Below are positions 37,734-46,637 of a stretch of DNA of 64,000 nucleotides, one piece after another. This DNA is from Streptococcus oralis. GTDB taxonomy: Bacteria > Bacillota > Bacilli > Lactobacillales > Streptococcaceae. Both the position numbers and the translations under genes were made by a program. The first letter of the stretch is position 1; every line of letters starts with the position of its first letter. The notes under the pieces were generated by a model. It was not told the origin of the DNA. It worked only from the letters and a program-made list of their open reading frames with translations, and did not search any database. Location of the stretch: contig NZ_CP019562.1 of the NCBI RefSeq assembly GCF_001983955.1, forward strand, positions 868,001 through 932,000, in the 5' to 3' direction.

Positions 37734-38651
37734 ATGAAAAAAAGAACAATCCTATTATTGATGGCCAGTTTGTTGGCTCTTGTCTTAGGAGCATGTAGTC
37801 AAAAAGAAAAACAAGAAGCAAAAGGAATGAAGATTGTAACAAGTTTTTATCCAATCTATGCCATGGTCAAAGAGGTATCGGGGGACTTGAATGATGTACG
37901 GATGATTCAGTCAAGTAGTGGGATTCACTCCTTTGAACCGTCAGCAAATGACATTGCTGCTATTTATGACGCGGATGTCTTTGTCTACCATTCTCATACG
38001 CTCGAATCTTGGGCTGGAAGTCTAGATCCTAACTTGAAAAATTCAAAAGTTAAGGTTTTAGAAGCTTCTGAAGGAATGACCTTGGAGCGTGTACCAGGTT
38101 TGGAAGATGTTGAAGCTGGTGACGGCATCGATGAAAAAACACTCTATGACCCTCACACTTGGTTAGATCCAGAAAAAGCAGGTGAAGAGGCGCAGATTAT
38201 TGCGGATAAACTTTCGGAGATTGATAGTGCCAATAAGGAAACGTATCAAAAGAATGCTAAAAACTTTATCGCTAAAGCCCAAGAATTGACTAAGAAGTAC
38301 CAGCCTATTTTTGAAAAAGCGAGTCAAAAGACCTTTGTTACACAACACACAGCCTTTTCTTATCTCGCTAAACGCTTTGGTTTGAAACAACTTGGGATTG
38401 CTGGTATTTCTCCTGAACAAGAGCCGAGTCCGAGACAGTTGACAGAAATCCAAGAATTTGTCAAAACCTATAAGGTTAAAACCATCTTTACTGAGAGCAA
38501 TGCCTCTTCTAAAGTTGCTGAAACCTTGGTCAAATCAACAGGGGTTAGTCTGAAAACACTGAATCCTTTGGAAGCAGACCCCGAAAATGACAAAACTTAC
38601 TTAGAAAATCTAGAAGAAAATATGAAAGTTCTTGCAGAAGAATTAAAATGA
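37734..38651 (+). CDS. adcAII: Zinc-binding lipoprotein AdcAII (Lmb family)
   Basis: 305 aa. Lipobox LGAC near residue 20; cluster A-I zinc receptor with ligand histidines in GIHSFEP, YDPHTWLDP and TQHTAFSYL and the acidic ligand late in the chain. It lacks the His-rich loop and C-terminal domain of AdcA, so it is the AdcAII type, which receives zinc from Pht proteins and delivers it to the AdcBC transporter encoded elsewhere. Two ATGs (37731, 37734) follow AAGGAG; the second has better spacing. The next pht gene starts within 15 bp of its stop. Confidence 0.93.
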   Translation: MKKRTILLLMASLLALVLGACSQKEKQEAKGMKIVTSFYPIYAMVKEVSGDLNDVRMIQSSSGIHSFEPSANDIAAIYDADVFVYHSHTLESWAGSLDPNLKNSKVKVLEASEGMTLERVPGLEDVEAGDGIDEKTLYDPHTWLDPEKAGEEAQIIADKLSEIDSANKETYQKNAKNFIAKAQELTKKYQPIFEKASQKTFVTQHTAFSYLAKRFGLKQLGIAGISPEQEPSPRQLTEIQEFVKTYKVKTIFTESNASSKVAETLVKSTGVSLKTLNPLEADPENDKTYLENLEENMKVLAEELK

Positions 38652-38664
38652 GGAGATGATGAAA

Positions 38665-41600
38665 ATGAAGAAAAAGTATCTTGTGGCGGGATCGGCTTTA
38701 GTCCTTTCCCTAAGTCTTTGCATCTATGCACTGAACCAACACCAGGTAGAAGGAAACAAAGATAATAACCGTGTGTCTTATGTTGATGGGAAACAAGACT
38801 CTCAAAAAACAGAGACTCAGACACCAGATCAAGTTAGCAAAAAGGAAGATATTCAGGCAGAACAAATTGTTGTGAAAATTACTGATCAAGGCTATGTGAC
38901 TTCACACGGTGATCATTTCCATTATTACAATGGGAAAGTTCCTTTTGATGCGATTTTCAGCGAAGAACTGTTGATGAAAGATGCCAATTATCAACTGAAA
39001 GACGCTGATATTGTCAACGAAATCAAAGGTGGCTACATTATCAAGGTTGATGGTAAGTATTATGTCTACCTAAAAAATGCTAGTCAAGCTGAAAATATTC
39101 GTACCAAAGAACAAATTGAAAAACAAAAACAAGGGCATACATCTGACCAAAAAAATGATTCTAAGGAAGTTGTGGCAGCTAGAGCTCAAGGACGTTATAC
39201 AACTGATGACGGTTATGTTTTTAACGCTTCTGATATCATTGAAGATACAGGAGATGCTTATATCGTTCCCCACGGAGGACACTTCCATTATATTCCTAAG
39301 AGTGATCTGTCAGCGGGTGAATTAGCTGCCGCAAAGGCTTATTTATCTGGCAATAGTTCAGCTCTCAGTCAACCCTTGTCACTGACACCGAATAATGGTG
39401 TTTCTGCAGCAGATGATGGTTATGTCTTTAACCCTAATGATATTGTCAGAGATACTGGCGATGCTTATATCGTACGACATGGGGACCACTATCACTATAT
39501 CCCTAAATCATCTCTTAACAATCATCAAGCACAATCTAACACTCCAAGCTTAGAAAGTCCTTCTAATTCTACACCAAATAATCCGTTACCACATGTTCAC
39601 CATGAAGAAGAGGAACACGATCATGGTTTTGATGCAAATAGAATTATAAGTGAAGATTCAGAAGGTTTTGTCATGAGTCATGGTGATCACAATCATTACT
39701 TCTTTAAGAAAGATTTGACACCTGAGCAAATCAAGGCAGCACAAGATCACTTGTACGGAAATAAACATTCAGAAACTAGCCCTGATAACCACATTAGTAA
39801 ACCAGAAGAACACCATCATGATAACCATGGAAACCATCATGAGGAAGAACACGATCATGGCTTTGCAGCAGATCGAGTGATAAGTGAAGATGATAAAGGA
39901 TTTGTCGTTTCTCATGGAGATCACAACCACTATTTCTTTAAAAAAGATTTAACAAAAGATCAGATTAAAGCTGCTCAAGAACATTTAAACAGTCATAAAA
40001 CTGAGTCTGTTAAACCTCTTGCAAAAGATGTAGAAGCATTTTCTAGAGAGGCCAGTGACAAAGAAAAAATGGAGTATATTGCTAAGACCTACGGTGTACC
40101 GCTAGAAGCCATTCGCATTTCAAATGGATTCTTTGTCTTTGGAAATCCGGATCAAGCTTATGATCCAACCCATATCCATCCCTATGCCGTTCGAAAAGAA
40201 CATGTTCGTATTCCTCTCCAAACTGGAAATCCAGAACTGGATTTCCTAAATGAACTTTATACGACTGCACTACGTGATGGGGTATCTCCTTATAGTTTGC
40301 AAGTAGAAAATGGTAGTTTTGTAATTCCTCACGGAGACCACAATCACTACATCAAGGTTCAAACCAAGGGCTATGAAGTAGCTTTGAAAAATAAGATTCC
40401 GGCGCTACAATCGACCTATCAACCTGGGGCTTTTGATGAACAAACTGTTCTATCTAAAGTGGATCAACTTTTAGAATATAGCAGAAATATTTACAAAGAC
40501 AAGCCTATCGCACAAAGACAGATTGAATTAGCTTTAGGTCAGTTTACTGAAAATATGAAGAAACTAGCAACCAACTCTACGGCAGGTTATCTTGCAACAC
40601 TTGATCTTTTTGATAAGCAATATATCCATATTGATGAAAGTATCAAACCTGTTGAAACAAGCGCTCTAGATAAGAAATATCAGGCCTTGATTGATAAAAT
40701 CAATACACTAGATACAGACTCTTATGGTCTTCCTAAGAAAGAGCTTCTCGTTCAACTTCAAGAAGCTAAATTAGCTAAAGATGAGGCTGGTTTAGCAGCG
40801 GTTGAATCACAACTTCAAGCCTTACAAGACTTTAATGATCGAACAGGTGTTACAACTGTAGAATACATCAAGTATTTCTACGAACACGTAAATGATGGTC
40901 GTTTGAGTGATGAACTGCGAAATAAAGTAGCTCAGTTGACTTGGACCTTGTATCAATCTCAATCCTTCCTTAAGGCAGCAGAATTGAACAAATTATTCCC
41001 AAGCATCTATCAGGCAAAACAAGAAGTGGAAGAAGCTTTGAAAGCTCAACCAACTACTGCAAAATCAACGCAAACAGTTCTAGATACTGAAAAAGTCGAT
41101 AATCAAAGTGCCAAAACAGCTATTTATGGCTTCTTGAAAGAATTGTATGGAGACTTTATGCCTGAGGAACATGTCAACCATGTTAGCAAGGAACAAGTAG
41201 AGAGTCTCCTGAGCAAGGCAAATCAACTCTTGGAACAAATCCAAGAAGAAGGCATCAAACAATCCTTGGCAGAAGAAGTAGAAAATCTCAAAGCTGCCAC
41301 AAACAAGGCTGATGCAGACTTGGATGAAGTAAATAGTCAGGTGAAAGACGTCTTGGCTCGTATCGCTAGCGCCCTTAAACAAGAGAAGGAAAATGCAGAG
41401 CAAGATCCTCAGACACTTGTTCTCTATCAAAAACTCTACGATATTCTCATGTCGCTTCACTCATATTTAGAAAATAATAAGGGTTCTGATGCAGACTTTG
41501 ATAAGGTTGATGCTCTACTAGATCAGCTATCTGCTAAGAGTAAAGATAAAGCCGCTTTACTTGAATTGACAAAAGCTATTCTGGTATTAAATCAAGAAAT

Positions 41601-41838
41601 CAAGTCAAAATCAAGCGTCGGTGAAGAAGCAACCCCAGCAAGAAATGCTGAAGCAAATAGTGGTAAGACAAGTACTGAAACTGAAACATCAGCAACTGCA
41701 GAATCTAACAGCGAAACTGCCAGCGACGAAAACAAACCGAGTAATGCAACAGATTCTAAACCATCTGAATCAACTTCAGAAAAGGAAACAACAGAATCTA
41801 CAACAAGCACTGAAAATCAAGAAAAAACAGTAGAATAA
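38665..41838 (+). CDS. Large polyhistidine triad protein, PhtD/E-like
   Basis: 1057 aa from this start (also ATGs at 38656 and 38659; the AGGAG at 38651-38655 best serves 38665). Signal sequence with SLSLC. Six HxxHxH triads: SHGDHFHYY, PHGGHFHYI, RHGDHYHYI, two SHGDHNHYF, PHGDHNHYI. Two extra His-rich segments (HHEEEEHDHGF and HHEEEHDHGF) precede the two SHGDHNHYF units, forming an internal repeat. The C-terminal half is helical, without triads, ending in a Ser/Thr/Glu-rich tail. Co-transcribed with adcAII. Presumed zinc scavenging at the surface. Confidence 0.88.
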   Translation: MKKKYLVAGSALVLSLSLCIYALNQHQVEGNKDNNRVSYVDGKQDSQKTETQTPDQVSKKEDIQAEQIVVKITDQGYVTSHGDHFHYYNGKVPFDAIFSEELLMKDANYQLKDADIVNEIKGGYIIKVDGKYYVYLKNASQAENIRTKEQIEKQKQGHTSDQKNDSKEVVAARAQGRYTTDDGYVFNASDIIEDTGDAYIVPHGGHFHYIPKSDLSAGELAAAKAYLSGNSSALSQPLSLTPNNGVSAADDGYVFNPNDIVRDTGDAYIVRHGDHYHYIPKSSLNNHQAQSNTPSLESPSNSTPNNPLPHVHHEEEEHDHGFDANRIISEDSEGFVMSHGDHNHYFFKKDLTPEQIKAAQDHLYGNKHSETSPDNHISKPEEHHHDNHGNHHEEEHDHGFAADRVISEDDKGFVVSHGDHNHYFFKKDLTKDQIKAAQEHLNSHKTESVKPLAKDVEAFSREASDKEKMEYIAKTYGVPLEAIRISNGFFVFGNPDQAYDPTHIHPYAVRKEHVRIPLQTGNPELDFLNELYTTALRDGVSPYSLQVENGSFVIPHGDHNHYIKVQTKGYEVALKNKIPALQSTYQPGAFDEQTVLSKVDQLLEYSRNIYKDKPIAQRQIELALGQFTENMKKLATNSTAGYLATLDLFDKQYIHIDESIKPVETSALDKKYQALIDKINTLDTDSYGLPKKELLVQLQEAKLAKDEAGLAAVESQLQALQDFNDRTGVTTVEYIKYFYEHVNDGRLSDELRNKVAQLTWTLYQSQSFLKAAELNKLFPSIYQAKQEVEEALKAQPTTAKSTQTVLDTEKVDNQSAKTAIYGFLKELYGDFMPEEHVNHVSKEQVESLLSKANQLLEQIQEEGIKQSLAEEVENLKAATNKADADLDEVNSQVKDVLARIASALKQEKENAEQDPQTLVLYQKLYDILMSLHSYLENNKGSDADFDKVDALLDQLSAKSKDKAALLELTKAILVLNQEIKSKSSVGEEATPARNAEANSGKTSTETETSATAESNSETASDENKPSNATDSKPSESTSEKETTESTTSTENQEKTVE

Positions 41839-41840
41839 AA

Positions 41841-41876
41841 AGAAAGACGAAGTAGCTGAGCTACCTCGTCTTTTTT
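41841..41876. terminator. Bidirectional terminator between pht and pepT
   Basis: AAAGACGA.GTAGC TGA GCTAC.TCGTCTTTTTT, long stem shared by converging genes. Confidence 0.9.
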
Positions 41877-43098
41877 AGTCTTTATAGGATACAATGCCAA
41901 TGATGGTATCTACTGCACGCTCCATTGTCTGAAGGCTGACGTATTCAAAGCGTCCATGCATGTTTTCACCACCTGCAAAGATATTAGGAGTTGGGATTCC
42001 CATAAAGGAAATCTTAGAGCCGTCTGTCCCTCCACGGATTGGTTCAATAATAGGCGTGATACCTAAATCTTCCATAACAGTCTTAGCAATAGTAATAGGT
42101 GTCATGTCTTTCTCAATGACTTCCTTCATATTGTAGTACTGGTCTGTCAGAGTCAAGGTAACGCGATCATTCCCAAGCTCTTGATTCATCTTGTCAGCGA
42201 TGTCCTGCATGGCTTTCTTACGAGCTTCAAAGGCATCCTTTTCAAAATCGCGAATGATATAGCTTGCACGTGCTTCCTCAACACTACCTGACACATCCAT
42301 GAGATGATAGAAACCTTGGTAACCATCTGTCAGTTCTGGTCGGTCATTCTCAGGAAGTTGATTATGAAAATCAATGGCAAGCTGAAGGGCATTGACCATC
42401 TGTCCTTTAGCAGTACCAGGGTGAACATTGCGCCCTTGGAAATGCAATTCAGCAGCAGCTGCTGAGAAAGTTTCGTACTGAAGTTCACCTAGTGGGCCAC
42501 CATCAACAGTGTAGGCAAAGTCAACATCAAAGTCATCTGCATCAAACTTATTGGCACCGACACCGATTTCTTCATCTGGTCCAAAACCAACACGAATTTC
42601 ACAATGCTTGATTTCAGGATGGGCAGTCAAGTATTCGATAGCAGTCATAATCTCAGCAATCCCTGACTTGTCATCAGCACCTAGCAAGGTCGTACCGTCG
42701 GTTGTGATGAGGGTTTGACCTGGATATTTCTCAAGGCTCTTGAAATCAGTCGGATCGAGTTTAAATTCAGAATCACCCAAGTCGATAGCTCCACCATCAT
42801 AGTTTTCGATAACTTGCGGCTTCACACCTTCAGCATTAAAATCAGCAGTATCCATATGGGAGATGAAGCCAATTTTGCGAGTGAGCTTTGGATCATTAGC
42901 TGGTAAGGTACCAATAGCAAAACCATTTGGTAAGTAGTAGACATTTTGCAAACCAACACGTTTCATTTCAGGAATAAGAACATTGGTCGCAAAATCAACC
43001 TGGCTTTGCGTACTTGGAGTAGTAGTAGAGTGTTCATCAGAACGCGTATTGACCTTAACGTAGGTCAAGAAACGATCTAAAAGGTTCGGATAAGTCAT
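41875..43098 (-). CDS. pepT: Peptidase T (tripeptidase)
   Basis: 407 aa, M20 metallopeptidase. Zinc-site motifs [19 protein letters not shown] and [12 protein letters not shown] are present, and the late GGTDGS. It removes the N-terminal residue from tripeptides in the cytoplasm. The frame is open to 43152, but ATG 43098 has AAAGGAG and the normal N-terminus [11 protein letters not shown]. It is one border of the PI-2 insertion site. Confidence 0.96.
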   Translation of the reverse strand: MTYPNLLDRFLTYVKVNTRSDEHSTTTPSTQSQVDFATNVLIPEMKRVGLQNVYYLPNGFAIGTLPANDPKLTRKIGFISHMDTADFNAEGVKPQVIENYDGGAIDLGDSEFKLDPTDFKSLEKYPGQTLITTDGTTLLGADDKSGIAEIMTAIEYLTAHPEIKHCEIRVGFGPDEEIGVGANKFDADDFDVDFAYTVDGGPLGELQYETFSAAAAELHFQGRNVHPGTAKGQMVNALQLAIDFHNQLPENDRPELTDGYQGFYHLMDVSGSVEEARASYIIRDFEKDAFEARKKAMQDIADKMNQELGNDRVTLTLTDQYYNMKEVIEKDMTPITIAKTVMEDLGITPIIEPIRGGTDGSKISFMGIPTPNIFAGGENMHGRFEYVSLQTMERAVDTIIGIVSYKD

Positions 43099-43280
43099 AA
43101 AAACTCCTTTAACAATCATAAAATAGAATGCAAATTTCGGAAAAAGCCTCATTCTGAAAATTTCACGAATTTTAAAAAAATATAATAATTCAAATTCAAT
43201 AGACTTTTAAATGAAATCTTGGATATTTTAGATTAAAATATATGCATTGATATTTTATGAGATTTTTTTATTCTTTTTTC

Positions 43281-43309
43281 ATTTTACCATAGAAAAGTTT
43301 GAAAGACAA
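43281..43309 (-). promoter_or_regulatory. pepT promoter
   Basis: Minus strand TTGTCT (43304-43309), 17 bp, TAAAAT (43281-43286) with TGG extension. The leader to the ATG is about 175 nt and very AT-rich. Confidence 0.55.
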
Positions 43310-43362
43310 AGAAGAATCATACTCTTTTATTAATTAACATAATATAAAATCAATCATATTAA

Positions 43363-43391
43363 TTGACACTGCGTGAACTTTATTGTACAAT
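43363..43391 (+). promoter_or_regulatory. Promoter of the PI-2 pilus operon
   Basis: TTGACA (43363-43368), 17 bp, TACAAT (43386-43391), 65 bp before pitA. No regulator gene lies in the islet. The rest of the 358-bp gap between pepT and pitA is AT-rich with no other feature I can name. Confidence 0.7.
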
Positions 43392-43456
43392 TATCTTGTA
43401 AATGCCCTAGATTGATATAGTAATGATATTAGTACATTCTAGTTAAGGAGAATAAA

Positions 43457-46042
43457 ATGAACATTCGCTTCGATTTTAAGAAAGTTCAAATTATTGCGCG
43501 CCGTTTAGTTACACTGTTAGCTATTCTCTTTTTGTGTGCTCCGATAAGTCTGTTAAATGCAGATTCTACTACAGAACCTCAGACAACTCTTCGTAAAACG
43601 ATTACTCCGATACCAGGACAGGATGACAAGTATGAGTTGTCATTGGATATCACATCCAAACTGGGAACAGAGACCCAAACGGATCCCTTGGATGTTGTTT
43701 TAGTAGCAGACCTGTCAGGAAGTATGAATAAGAGAGATGTTCCTTCTTCTACTGGTCGAACAATTACAAGATTGGATGCTTTAAAAAATACCCTTAAAGG
43801 AACTCGAAATCGTCAGGGATTAATTGATACCATTTTATCCAATTCAAATAATCGATTATCTATGGTAGGTTTTGGTGGAAAGATTGATAATAAGTTTGCG
43901 GAACAAGCATGGAATTCCTACTACCGAAAATGGGAGTGGGGGTATCGGTATTGGCCGTATGAAGAGAGAACAGCATTTTATGATGGTGTATCCCCATGGG
44001 ATGATGCGGAAACAATTTTAAATTGGAATAACGATGCTAGTGGTTCAAAGACTGCAGTCAGTAATATGAGAATTGCTGGTGGTCAATCAATAGGGACTGA
44101 ATCAGGAATCGGTACAGGAACCAATATTAGCGCGGGTATTCGTATTGCTAATCAATTGATAGATAGTGCAAGACCAAATGCCAAGAAGGTTGTTATTGTT
44201 CTTTCAGATGGTTTTGCCAATATGTATTACAACGACAGTGGTTATACAGTTTATAACTATAATAATCAAGATGGATCAGAAACGGCACCAGATTGGTTCT
44301 GGAATAATTTAGATGTATCTATCAATAATCTCGCCTATAGTCTCGCTCCAAAACTAGCTGGCTTTTACTCTATTAAGTTTCGTTATTCAAATAATGTCGA
44401 TAGTATTACCAGTTTGCAGTATTATATCAGGTACCACAATTCTTCAATTCCTAATGAAATTCTATCCGCAAACAATGAAGACCAGTTACGGGACAGTTTT
44501 AAAGATATCACTGATAAGATTCTGCCACTGGGAATTCACCACGTGACCATCAAGGATGTTCTTTCTAAGTATGTCCAGCTATTACCAAACGGATCGTCAG
44601 AGTTTCGTGTAGTGAAAGAAAAGGCTGGTAGTAGTGAAACATTAACCGAAAATCAAGTAACTTTTGATTCCAAGACAACGTCAGAAGGATTAGTGGAAGT
44701 TACAGCTAAATTTTCTCCTAATTATTCCTTAGAAGATGGAGCTAGATATGTTCTAAAATTCACTGTTACATCAAGTCAAGAAGCCCTGGATGCCATTGCT
44801 GGTGATAAAAAACTAGAGGCTGGTGATGCTGAGGGATCTGATGTCAATAAACTCTACTCCAATAAAGGTGCCAGTGTCACATATTCCTATGGAATAGGCA
44901 CCTCACAAACTAAGACCAAAGAATACACTGATAACCCAACCTTTAAGCCTTCAGATCCATTAACAGTTCCAGTGGAAGTGAAGTGGGAAGGCGTTAATGG
45001 AAGTAACACGGTAACAGCTAGTCAACCTAAGGCTTTAGATTTTAAATTAATTCAAAAGGGCAAGAGTGGTGGAACTGACAAGAATGAATACAGGAAAACT
45101 AGTGTTGGAGTAGAAGCAGGTGAGCTAAGTGAAACTTCCAATTTTGAAAAAGTAGCTAAGGGTTATCAATATGATCTTATAGCTCCTGATGTTCCCGGTT
45201 TTACTAAGGAAGTAAAAAAAGAAGGAACGGACCAATCGCCAACCTTTAAAGTATTTTATCGTCAATTACCTAGTTTGACGATAAGGAAGATATTAGTTCC
45301 TGAAGATACATCAAATAAGAGTTTTAATATTAACATCGAACTAACTGATAAAGAACGACATCCTATAAATGGTACTTTCGGTGATATCAAAGTTACTAAT
45401 GGACGTGCTCAAATATCATTAACACATAATGCCGAAAAATCTCTAAAGTATCTCCCGTATGGAACTCATTACAAAGTTGAAGAAGAAGCGGCATCAACGA
45501 ACGGTTACCACGTTACATATGAGAATCAAGAGGGTGATCTGAATAAAGACGAAACCAGCACTGTTACGAATCACAAGCTTCCAAGTTTATCCGTTACAAA
45601 AAAGATTACTGGGGTATTTGCCAATCTATTAAAATCTTTTAAGATTACCATTAACATTAGGGATGCTCAGAATAGTCCACTGAATGGAACCTATAATGCA
45701 ACGGTGAATAATAAAAGAACTCCTTTGCAATTTACGAATGGTCGAGCGTCTATTGACCTCAACAAAGATCAAACCATAAAAATTGATGGACTTCCACTCG
45801 ATAGTTACTATACCGTAGAAGAGGAATCAAACTCTTCTCGTGGATATCAGGTTTCTTATGAAAATCAAGAAGGCAAGCTTGATGGGGACAAGTCCGCGAC
45901 AGTCACGAATAATAAGAATAGTGTACCTGAAACCGGAGTTGACTTCCTCAGCAGTACACTCATGTTAGGAATAATCCTTCCGCTAGGAGGAATCTTCTTT
46001 ACAATCCTACTCGGATATCTAGTGGTGCATAGGAGAAAATAA
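43457..46042 (+). CDS. pitA: PI-2 pilus ancillary/tip pilin PitA (intact)
   Basis: 861 aa. Signal peptide (to about residue 36, NADS). A von Willebrand A domain follows, with the MIDAS sequence DLSGSMN (about residue 86) and conserved TNISAGI and VVIVLSDGFANMY. Then come two SpaA-type Cna-B domains (RKILVPEDTSNKSF... and TKKITGVFANLLKSF..., each ending in YTVEEE/YKVEEE-type E-boxes) and a sorting signal VPETG, membrane helix and VHRRK tail. This is a tip adhesin. In pneumococcal PI-2, pitA is reported as interrupted, whereas this frame is open throughout. It overlaps sipA by one base. Confidence 0.92.
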   Translation: MNIRFDFKKVQIIARRLVTLLAILFLCAPISLLNADSTTEPQTTLRKTITPIPGQDDKYELSLDITSKLGTETQTDPLDVVLVADLSGSMNKRDVPSSTGRTITRLDALKNTLKGTRNRQGLIDTILSNSNNRLSMVGFGGKIDNKFAEQAWNSYYRKWEWGYRYWPYEERTAFYDGVSPWDDAETILNWNNDASGSKTAVSNMRIAGGQSIGTESGIGTGTNISAGIRIANQLIDSARPNAKKVVIVLSDGFANMYYNDSGYTVYNYNNQDGSETAPDWFWNNLDVSINNLAYSLAPKLAGFYSIKFRYSNNVDSITSLQYYIRYHNSSIPNEILSANNEDQLRDSFKDITDKILPLGIHHVTIKDVLSKYVQLLPNGSSEFRVVKEKAGSSETLTENQVTFDSKTTSEGLVEVTAKFSPNYSLEDGARYVLKFTVTSSQEALDAIAGDKKLEAGDAEGSDVNKLYSNKGASVTYSYGIGTSQTKTKEYTDNPTFKPSDPLTVPVEVKWEGVNGSNTVTASQPKALDFKLIQKGKSGGTDKNEYRKTSVGVEAGELSETSNFEKVAKGYQYDLIAPDVPGFTKEVKKEGTDQSPTFKVFYRQLPSLTIRKILVPEDTSNKSFNINIELTDKERHPINGTFGDIKVTNGRAQISLTHNAEKSLKYLPYGTHYKVEEEAASTNGYHVTYENQEGDLNKDETSTVTNHKLPSLSVTKKITGVFANLLKSFKITINIRDAQNSPLNGTYNATVNNKRTPLQFTNGRASIDLNKDQTIKIDGLPLDSYYTVEEESNSSRGYQVSYENQEGKLDGDKSATVTNNKNSVPETGVDFLSSTLMLGIILPLGGIFFTILLGYLVVHRRK

Positions 46043-46593
46043 TGCTACTAAAAAAGAAATATAAGAAAACGGTAACACAAGTCAATCGGGATAAGTCTCC
46101 GCCGAGTGTATGGGGAGATATCCTCTACTTAGTCAGTAAGCTTCTGATGGTTGGGTTTGTACTGGCCACCCTTTACTTTTTTGTTTTTGGACTATTGAGA
46201 TATAATGACGATGGCATGAAGCCAGCCTTAAAAGATGGCGACTTGGTTGTCTACTATAGGTTGGATAAACGTTATTCGATTGGTGATCTGCTCGTCTATA
46301 GTTATAAGGGCAAGGAAAGAGTGGCGCGTGTCATAGCAACCGAAGGAAGTACGATCGATATAAACGAAAATGGTCTCATCATCAATGGTTCTCCTCAACA
46401 AGAGCAGGATATCTACAAAGAAACGCTGCTCTATAAGGAAGGGGCTACCTTCCCAATGAAAGTCCCAGCAGGACAACTCTTTGTCCTCGGAGACAATCGA
46501 ACAACGGCTGTAGATAGTCGTGCTTTTGGAACCATTCCTATACAGGATACCCATGGCAAGGTGGTAACAGTCCTAAGGCGACGGGGCTTTTGA
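46042..46593 (+). CDS. sipA: SipA, signal peptidase-like pilus assembly factor
   Basis: 183 aa, S26 signal peptidase I fold with one N-terminal membrane helix. The position of the catalytic Ser (usual SMxPT) reads DGMKPAL, and the catalytic Lys (usual KRvig.pGD) reads VARVIATEG. Both dyad residues are therefore missing, although the late GDNRTTAVDSRAFG box is kept. SipA proteins of FCT/PI-2 pilus islets are needed for polymerisation but are not active peptidases. Between the two pilin genes, as in PI-2. Confidence 0.92.
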   Translation: MLLKKKYKKTVTQVNRDKSPPSVWGDILYLVSKLLMVGFVLATLYFFVFGLLRYNDDGMKPALKDGDLVVYYRLDKRYSIGDLLVYSYKGKERVARVIATEGSTIDINENGLIINGSPQQEQDIYKETLLYKEGATFPMKVPAGQLFVLGDNRTTAVDSRAFGTIPIQDTHGKVVTVLRRRGF

Positions 46594-46637
46594 TGATAAT
46601 TTATGAAAAAAGAAATTTAAAAATAAAAGGAATAATC

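Noticed and set aside
35015..41838. Histidine-triad repeats as a CRISPR-like or tandem DNA repeat
   Set aside because: Repeats are protein-level, spaced irregularly and within open reading frames.
43429..43446. CTAGTTAAGG before pitA as an AdcR site
   Set aside because: Only one half matches the operator; no palindrome and no zinc-related gene downstream.
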